Part shown: positions 5,549 to 9,505 of the stretch, piece by piece
How positions within the stretch are numbered: the first letter of the stretch is position 1
Layout of the letters: each line of letters opens with the position of its first letter
Source of the DNA: Solidesulfovibrio magneticus
Lineage (GTDB): Bacteria; Desulfobacterota; Desulfovibrionia; Desulfovibrionales; Desulfovibrionaceae
DNA: 9,505 nt
NCBI GenBank assembly: GCA_002482565.1
Contig: DLGG01000114.1
Span: 5,517 to 15,021, forward strand
Direction of reading: 5' to 3'
Made by a program: the position numbers and the translations under genes
Notes under the pieces: model-generated
Databases searched by the model: none
What the model saw: only the letters and a program-made list of their open reading frames with translations
What the model was told of the DNA's origin: nothing

Positions 5549-7240
5549 TTAATCTGAAGAGAGCTGCTTGATTTGCGACTCAAGTTGGCTTTGCATCTTG
5601 TCGTAGGTGCCGAGCATGGAATCGACCTTGGCGAACCGCTTTCGCAAGTTGCTGGCATAGGTCGATATTCGCCGCTGTTCGTAGGCGATCTTGTCATCGA
5701 TCATGGCGGTGATGTCGTCGTAGTTGTCGTCGAGAATGTGCAGCGGGCCATCCTGGCTGTCGGTCAGTTCCCCGAGCAGGTCGCTTAATTGTCCGGCCTT
5801 GCCCTGCTTGAGGGCGACTTCGCCGGTGTGGGTTCCGGGGGTGGTGTCCACGACCCGGATGACCATGCCGGCTTCGCCATAGCCGTGGGCGCCGGTGATG
5901 AGGTTGGAGTTGCTTTGAAATAGGGCGGCGTGGCCGTTTATCGTGGCGGCGGTGATCTTGCCGCTGGCGTCCGTGGTGTAGGAGAGCTGGTAGGTGCCGT
6001 TCTTGGTGGTGTTCTTGATGTAGGAGGAAATGGAAAATTCGGAAGAACTGGTGCGGCCTACGTACTGGGCGGCAAAGAGCTGGCCCACGGCGTCGGCGTT
6101 GGAGGCCAGGACGGCGTCGAGGACGTCGTCGTCTATGACGAGCAAGCCTTCCGTGGTCGATCCCTGCTCGGCGTCGGTGAGGATGCCCAGCTGGGACAGG
6201 GTGGAATACTTGTCCTGATCATAGTCGAAGCCCACGCCAAGCCCGGCCACGGCGCTCTTGAGATTGGTGTCGATGAGCTGGATGCCGTAGTTGCCGGTGA
6301 GCAGCGAGGCCTGCTTGGTGGTGGAATCCACCTTGCTGATCTCCCGGATTTTCGTGCGCACGAGGTTGACCTGCTCAACGAAGGTCTCGATTTTTTCCTT
6401 GATGGCGTCGGTGTCCGTGGTGGTGACCACGGTGGAAGACCCGGTGCTTTTGAGCGTCATGGTCAGGCCGGGGATCAGATCCGTGACGGTGTTGGATTCC
6501 CGGGTGATCCAGGAGCCTGAGGCGGTCGGCCAGCCGTCGAGCTTGAGCTGGGCGCTGGCGTTGGAGGTGATGGTGTTGAAATCGCTGTTGCCGAAGCCGG
6601 ACAGCGTCGAGTTGCTGGCGATGACCAGGCTCGCCGTGGAGCCGGTGTCCATGCCTCGCAGCTGCAGATAATACTGGGAACCGTCGTAGGAAACGCTGGC
6701 CTTGACCCCGGGGTTGCCCGGGTCGTTGTTGATGATGCTGACCAGGTCGGTAAGGGTGGCGTTGTCGCCGATGGTGTTGGTGTAGGTCGTGCCTTTATAG
6801 GTGTAGGCAAACACGGCGTCGGAGCTTGAAGGATTGATGTCCGTCGAGGCGCTGGCGTAGCCGGTGGTGGTGACCATGGCCTTGGCCGTGGCCAGGCGGT
6901 TGATCACGACCTCGTGGGAACCGTTTTCCGCCCCGGCCCCGGCCACGGCCGAGAGCACGGTGGAATTCGAGGAATCCACCGTCTTGGTCATGAACTCGTC
7001 CATGCTGTCCATGTCCTCAAGGGTGGTCTTGAGGGTCAGCATCTGGGTGTTGAGTTCCTGGAAGGCGGCCTGCTTGTCGGTCCAGGATTTTTTCCAGGTC
7101 TGCAGGCTCGTGATTCGTGATTGCTCGACTTGGACGAGCTTTTTGATCATCGAATCGAAATCCGTGCCGTTGCCCAGGCCCGAATAGGTGATCTGCCCCG
7201 AGGTGGTGATCGGTGTATAACTGCTGACGGTACTCGACAT
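5549..7240 (-). CDS. fliD: Flagellar filament cap protein FliD (HAP2)
   Basis: FliD forms the oligomeric cap at the distal tip, beneath which flagellin subunits fold into the filament. The protein is 563 residues. Residues about 18-115 are the FliD N-terminal domain, with 'SGLGNGTDFDSMIKKLVQVEQSR' in pattern and a following coiled coil. Residues about 161-207 contain a flagellin hook IN-like motif ('LVSIINN...GVKASVSYDGSQYYLQL'). Residues about 275-395 begin the C-terminal domain, with 'YSTLSQLGI' and 'GLLVIDDDVLDAVLASNADAVGQLFA'. The end (about 515-560) is the usual coiled coil. An additional stretch of roughly 85 residues (about 392-478) interrupts the C-terminal domain. There is no signal peptide, as expected for a flagellar type III export substrate. 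GGGGGAG lies 5 bases before the ATG. A sigma-54 promoter match lies just upstream and fliS follows 39 bases later. Confidence 0.97.
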   Translation of the reverse strand: MSSTVSSYTPITTSGQITYSGLGNGTDFDSMIKKLVQVEQSRITSLQTWKKSWTDKQAAFQELNTQMLTLKTTLEDMDSMDEFMTKTVDSSNSTVLSAVAGAGAENGSHEVVINRLATAKAMVTTTGYASASTDINPSSSDAVFAYTYKGTTYTNTIGDNATLTDLVSIINNDPGNPGVKASVSYDGSQYYLQLRGMDTGSTASLVIASNSTLSGFGNSDFNTITSNASAQLKLDGWPTASGSWITRESNTVTDLIPGLTMTLKSTGSSTVVTTTDTDAIKEKIETFVEQVNLVRTKIREISKVDSTTKQASLLTGNYGIQLIDTNLKSAVAGLGVGFDYDQDKYSTLSQLGILTDAEQGSTTEGLLVIDDDVLDAVLASNADAVGQLFAAQYVGRTSSSEFSISSYIKNTTKNGTYQLSYTTDASGKITAATINGHAALFQSNSNLITGAHGYGEAGMVIRVVDTTPGTHTGEVALKQGKAGQLSDLLGELTDSQDGPLHILDDNYDDITAMIDDKIAYEQRRISTYASNLRKRFAKVDSMLGTYDKMQSQLESQIKQLSSD

Positions 7241-7293
7241 GGTGCTCCCCCGGCGGCAAAAAATTCCTGGCGGCAGGACTTCGTCACGTCAGG

Positions 7294-7309
7294 AGCAAGG
7301 CGGATGCCA
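7294..7309 (-). promoter_or_regulatory. Sigma-54 (-24/-12) promoter upstream of fliD
   Basis: The minus strand reads TGGCATC-CGCC-TTGCT (7309 down to 7294). The known RpoN consensus is TGGCACG-N4-TTGCW. Both invariant dinucleotides, GG and GC, are present at the correct spacing, and 10 of 12 defined positions match. The predicted start point is near 7283, giving a leader of about 43 bases to the fliD ATG. Sigma-54 control of middle flagellar genes is well established in several Gram-negative lineages. No activator binding site is recognisable nearby. Confidence 0.8.
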
Positions 7310-7318
7310 ACTGCGAGG

Positions 7319-7345
7319 GGCCGGACCGCCCGAGGCGGTCCGGCC
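7319..7345 (-). terminator. 12-bp perfect GC hairpin after the flagellin gene
   Basis: GGCCGGACCGCC and its exact complement flank a 3-base loop (CGA, 7331-7333). The hairpin begins 14 bases after the flagellin TAA, and a second in-frame TAA follows the first directly (7359-7357). There is no U tract after the stem on either strand. It is therefore either a non-canonical terminator or a 3' stabilising structure for an abundant message. It sits only 9 bases upstream of the -24 element of the fliD promoter. Confidence 0.7.
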
Positions 7346-7359
7346 GGAATCGTCGATTA

Positions 7360-8253
7360 TTAGCCGCCGATGAGCTGCATGGCCATCCGAGGCATGGAAT
7401 TGGCCTGGGACAGCATGGCCACGGCCGACTGGGTCAGGATCTGGTTGCGCACGAACTGGGTCATTTCCGTGGCCACGTCCACGTCGGAGATCTGGGACTC
7501 GGCGGCCTGGAGGTTTTCGGACTGGATCTGCAGGTTGGAGATGGTGTTCTCCAGGCGGTTTTGCAGGGCGCCCAGGTTGGCGCGGATCTTGTCCTTGGAC
7601 ACGATGGCGTCGTTGATGGCTTCCAGGGCCTTCTGGGCCATTTGCTGGGTGGAAATGCTGCGGCCGTCGTTGCCCGAGGCGGCGCCGATGCCCAGGCCCA
7701 GGGCCGAAGCGGTGGAAGTGCCGATCTGGACGTAGTAGTAGTCTTCCGAAGATTCGTTGCCGGACCCGAAGTGCACCTTGAGCTTGCCGCTGGAATTGAT
7801 GCCGGCGCCGCTGTGGGTCGTGCCGGACAGGTTGCCGTTGAGCAGATAGATGCCGTTGAAGTCCGTGGCGTTGGCGATTCGGGTGATTTCCGAGGCCATG
7901 GCCTGGTATTCCGAGTCGATGATGAGGCGCTGGTCCGAGGTGTAGGTGCCGGTGGAGGCCTGTTCGGCCAGTTCCTTCATGCGGATGAGCTTTTCATCGA
8001 TGACCTGGAGCGCGCCGTCCGCCGTCTGGATCATGGAAATGGCGTCGTTGGCGTTGCGCACGCCCTGATTGATGGAAGCGATGTCCGCGCGCATGAGCTC
8101 GCGAATGGCCAAGCCGGCGGCGTCGTCGGCGGCGCTGTTGATGCGAAGCCCCGAAGACAGGCGCTGGGTCGAGGTGGCCAGGGCGGAATACGAGTTGGAC
8201 AGGTTGCGGGCCGCGTTGGCGGCCATCAGATTGCTGTTAATGGTAAGAGCCAT
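7360..8253 (-). CDS. fliC: Flagellin
   Basis: Flagellin is the filament subunit, exported unfolded through the flagellar type III apparatus. The protein is 297 residues, short for the family. The N-terminal D0/D1 region (1-140) opens with the conserved 'INSNLMAANAARNLS' and includes 'RLSSGLRINSAADDAAGLAI', 'NANDAISMIQTADGAL' and 'RIANATDFNG'. The C-terminal D1/D0 region (about 205-297) has 'LGALQNRLENTISNL' and ends 'MAMQLIGG'. The variable centre is only about 65 residues and is rich in Gly, Ser, Asn and Thr, with many potential O-glycosylation acceptors. The segment 'IRMKELAEQ' (90-98) keeps the Arg, Leu and Gln of the TLR5-recognised helix. The start at 8253 has an AGGAGGA ribosome binding site 7 bases upstream. 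A longer in-frame extension to 8484 crosses the promoter and is not real. It is transcribed alone from a sigma-28-like promoter. Confidence 0.97.
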   Translation of the reverse strand: MALTINSNLMAANAARNLSNSYSALATSTQRLSSGLRINSAADDAAGLAIRELMRADIASINQGVRNANDAISMIQTADGALQVIDEKLIRMKELAEQASTGTYTSDQRLIIDSEYQAMASEITRIANATDFNGIYLLNGNLSGTTHSGAGINSSGKLKVHFGSGNESSEDYYYVQIGTSTASALGLGIGAASGNDGRSISTQQMAQKALEAINDAIVSKDKIRANLGALQNRLENTISNLQIQSENLQAAESQISDVDVATEMTQFVRNQILTQSAVAMLSQANSMPRMAMQLIGG

Positions 8254-8277
8254 GGTTGTTTCCTCCTTGAATGCGAC

Positions 8278-8291
8278 GGGCTTCCTTGCCC
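8278..8291 (-). promoter_or_regulatory. Leader hairpin with GGA loop, candidate CsrA site
   Basis: In the flagellin mRNA leader the stem GGGC/GCCC closes a six-base loop, AAGGAA. A GGA in the loop of a short hairpin is the hallmark of CsrA/RsmA binding. A second pair of GGA motifs lies in the ribosome binding site (AAGGAGGA), 13-19 bases downstream in the transcript. Two sites, one in an upstream hairpin and one over the Shine-Dalgarno, is the layout known for the hag leader of Bacillus subtilis, where CsrA and FliW control flagellin synthesis. The assignment here is inference. Confidence 0.5.
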
Positions 8292-8300
8292 TTGTGTCAT

Positions 8301-8333
8301 CCGCCGGCCGTGGGCCTTCGGCCTGGGTGGCGG
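8301..8333 (-). other. GC-rich stem-loop in flagellin 5' leader
   Basis: The outer arms CCGCC (8301-8305) and GGCGG (8329-8333) pair. Inside them GGCC (8313-8316) pairs with GGCC (8320-8323) around a three-base loop. The structure lies near the 5' end of the predicted flagellin transcript, about 50 bases before the ribosome binding site. It may stabilise the message, as 5' hairpins do in other abundant mRNAs. No regulator is implied by the sequence. Confidence 0.5.
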
Positions 8334-8353
8334 ATTGTGCCTCTTTGTCTTCA

Positions 8354-8381
8354 TTATCGACGCCGTTAAACGCGTTCTTTA
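8354..8381 (-). promoter_or_regulatory. Sigma-28 (FliA)-type flagellin promoter
   Basis: The minus strand reads TAAA (8381-8378), 16 bases, then GTCGATAA (8361-8354). The flagellar sigma-28 consensus is TAAA-N15-GCCGATAA, so the -35 core is exact and the -10 differs at one position, with one additional spacer base. The predicted start is near 8347, giving a leader of about 93 bases before the flagellin ATG. Late-class flagellin expression from sigma-28 is standard. Confidence 0.75.
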
Positions 8382-8404
8382 GGCCGGGCTTCGGGCGAAG
8401 CGAC

Positions 8405-8425
8405 AAAAAAACCGGCTTGCGCCGG
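8405..8425 (-). terminator. Intrinsic terminator after the upstream glycosyltransferase
   Basis: On the minus strand the stem CCGGC-GCAA-GCCGG (8425-8412) is followed at once by seven T (8411-8405). This is a classic Rho-independent terminator with a stable tetraloop, 31 bases after the glycosyltransferase TGA. A second hairpin, GCTTC-GCCC-GAAGC (8401-8388), follows before the flagellin -35 element. It insulates the flagellin promoter from upstream transcription. Confidence 0.9.
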
Positions 8426-8456
8426 CGGGGAAGGACTGGGGGAGAGGCAGGCCGCG

Positions 8457-9374
8457 TCAGGCCCGGGAACGGCTGCGCCGCCAATCGGCCAACAGGGCCT
8501 CCAGACCGGCCTGCCGGCCATGGCCGGCCTGGAAATCCCGGATAAGCGCGTTGGCCCGTGCCTGGGCGGCGTCGATGCGGGACAGGCCGAGAGGGGTCAG
8601 GCAGCCGTCGTCGTCCAGGCGGTGATGGTAGTGGAGGATGGCCGCATCCTGGTCATGCTCCGGGCGGTAGCTGGCCGGGCGCAGATGGGTGGGGAAATTG
8701 AGCCGGTCGGGCAGGTGGCCCGGGGGCAGGCCCAGGTCGATCAGGGCCAGGGCCAGGCCGACTTGGTCGGCGTGCTTGGCGTAGGGGCCAAGAAGCCGGG
8801 CGTTTTCCAAGGTGAAATGGGTCCACTTGAGCCAGCGCGGTCCCACGGCGGCCAGGGTTTCGCGGTCAAAAAGCGTCACCCCGCCGTTCAAGTTGGCGGC
8901 CAGGGTCTGGCCCGGGCCAAATCCGGCCGGGGCCGTGGCCGCGTTCCGGGGCAGGCCGGCCGCCCGCAGCAGGGCGCGCAACAGCGGCAGGGGCGGCGCG
9001 GCCGTGTCCACGATCTTGCCCCGCGCCCCCGGTCCGGGCAGCTCCCGGGAAAGATCCCCGGTCACGGCCACGTCGGCGTCGAGCAGGGCCACGTGGTCCG
9101 CCCCGGCCAGGGCCTTGGAGCGCAGCTGCGTGAGCTTGTTGCAATAGGGCGAGGCGGCCGCGCCGTAGGGTTTGGTCGGGATGGGGACCACGCCCAGGCC
9201 GGCCAGAAAACGGACAAAGTCCGGGGGATGCTCGCCCACCAGATGCACATGGACGGCCTGGGGCGGGACGGTGTCCGAACCGAGCAGGGTGGCCAGCAGA
9301 TTGAAAGCCTGGAGGCGGAATTTCGGCTGGGCGTCCACCACGAAGGACACGGCCAGGGCGGCGGGCACGGACAT
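8457..9374 (-). CDS. Putative glycosyltransferase (GT-A fold, GT8-like motifs)
   Basis: This 305-residue cytosolic protein has the marks of a metal-dependent, retaining-type GT-A enzyme. An early strand-helix pair (1-31) precedes 'CNKLTQLRSKALAGADHVALLDADVAV'-type sequence with the DxD motif D99-A-D101, the usual Mn2+/nucleotide-sugar site. 'NLNGGVTLFD' (161-170) is the typical second catalytic block of GT8-like families. 'KHADQVGLALAL' (200-211) and 'ILHYHH' (246-251) supply the late polar and His residues. The family assignment is by motif only. The ATG has a strong GGGAGG ribosome binding site 6 bases upstream. The gene starts 11 bases after the SPOR-like gene stop, so they are probably one operon, and a clear terminator follows. 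Its place next to flagellin suggests, but does not prove, that flagellin or a surface glycan is the acceptor. Confidence 0.8.
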   Translation of the reverse strand: MSVPAALAVSFVVDAQPKFRLQAFNLLATLLGSDTVPPQAVHVHLVGEHPPDFVRFLAGLGVVPIPTKPYGAAASPYCNKLTQLRSKALAGADHVALLDADVAVTGDLSRELPGPGARGKIVDTAAPPLPLLRALLRAAGLPRNAATAPAGFGPGQTLAANLNGGVTLFDRETLAAVGPRWLKWTHFTLENARLLGPYAKHADQVGLALALIDLGLPPGHLPDRLNFPTHLRPASYRPEHDQDAAILHYHHRLDDDGCLTPLGLSRIDAAQARANALIRDFQAGHGRQAGLEALLADWRRSRSRA

Positions 9375-9385
9375 GTCTTGCCTCC

Positions 9386-9505
9386 CTACCGACAGCGCAG
9401 CCGGGGGATGTCTCCGGGGGCCACGGGCGTGACGATGGGCGCCACGCCCGTGGCGGCCATGACTTCGGCCCGGGCGGCGGCGGCGGCCCGGCGGTCGCCG
9501 AAGCG
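9386..9505 (-). CDS. C-terminal end of a SPOR-like domain protein (partial, 5' end outside window)
   Basis: The last 39 codons of an open frame enter from the right edge and end in TAG at 9388-9386. The sequence RFGDRRAAAAARAEV followed by 'MAATGVAPIVTPV' matches the second half of SPOR domains, where 'GPF.dra.Aea.r..L...G..a.vv' is usual. SPOR domains bind denuded glycan strands of septal peptidoglycan. With so little visible, the family call is tentative and the N-terminal architecture is unknown. Only 11 bases separate its stop from the glycosyltransferase ATG, implying co-transcription. Confidence 0.55.
   Translation of the reverse strand, partial: RFGDRRAAAAARAEVMAATGVAPIVTPVAPGDIPRLRCR

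Noticed and set aside
5549..8253. Lower GC content of the fliD and flagellin genes as a sign of horizontal transfer
   Set aside because: The drop is explained by their amino-acid content (many Asn, Ser, Thr, Ile, Lys), usual for filament proteins. Promoters and neighbours look native.
7561..8382. Plus-strand open frame antisense to flagellin
   Set aside because: It runs across the flagellin gene, its leader and its promoter. The composition is typical of an antisense artefact.
8254..8484. Upstream extension of the flagellin frame
   Set aside because: Flagellins begin at the conserved MALTINSN-type motif. The extension passes through the sigma-28 promoter, the terminator and the end of the upstream gene.

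Overview
The window is GC-rich DNA carrying a flagellar filament locus, with every supported gene on the minus strand. The flagellin, the FliD form, the very high GC of the non-flagellar genes, the promoter types and the zinc-ribbon/Yip1 protein together suggest a delta-type sulfate reducer of the Desulfovibrionaceae (Desulfovibrio/Solidesulfovibrio-like). This placement is inference from sequence character, not a database match.

In transcription order (right to left) the layout is as follows. (1) The 3' end of a SPOR-like protein gene (9505-9386), then an A-type glycosyltransferase (9374-8457) closed by a clear intrinsic terminator (8425-8405). (2) A single-gene flagellin unit (8253-7360). 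It has a sigma-28-like promoter, a roughly 93-nt leader with two hairpins (one presenting GGA in its loop, as CsrA sites do), and a strong 12-bp GC hairpin after the stop. (3) A close sigma-54 (-24/-12) match followed by fliD (7240-5549) and fliS (5509-4754), where FliS carries a long Pro/Ala-rich tail. (4) A 280-bp gap with an AT-rich island and palindromes, then a family 2-like glycosyltransferase with an added N-terminal Rossmann-like domain (4473-3256). (5) A sigma-70-like promoter followed by a zinc-ribbon/linker/Yip1 membrane protein (3126-1465), a small helical protein (1383-1048) and a CsgG/TolB-N-like lipoprotein (1025-324). (6) A left-hand 323-bp non-coding end with two small GC hairpins and a perfect 25-bp inverted repeat.

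Functionally, the centre makes the filament: flagellin is the subunit, FliS its cytoplasmic chaperone and FliD the cap on which it polymerises. Two unrelated glycosyltransferases bracket this unit, which suggests (inference) that the filament or another surface polymer is glycosylated. The promoters are arranged as in a flagellar hierarchy: sigma-54 for the middle class (cap and chaperone) and sigma-28 for late flagellin, with a possible CsrA-type translational checkpoint in the flagellin leader. The left-hand three-gene unit is an envelope/membrane cassette of unknown role. I see no mobile element, CRISPR array, tRNA or rRNA.
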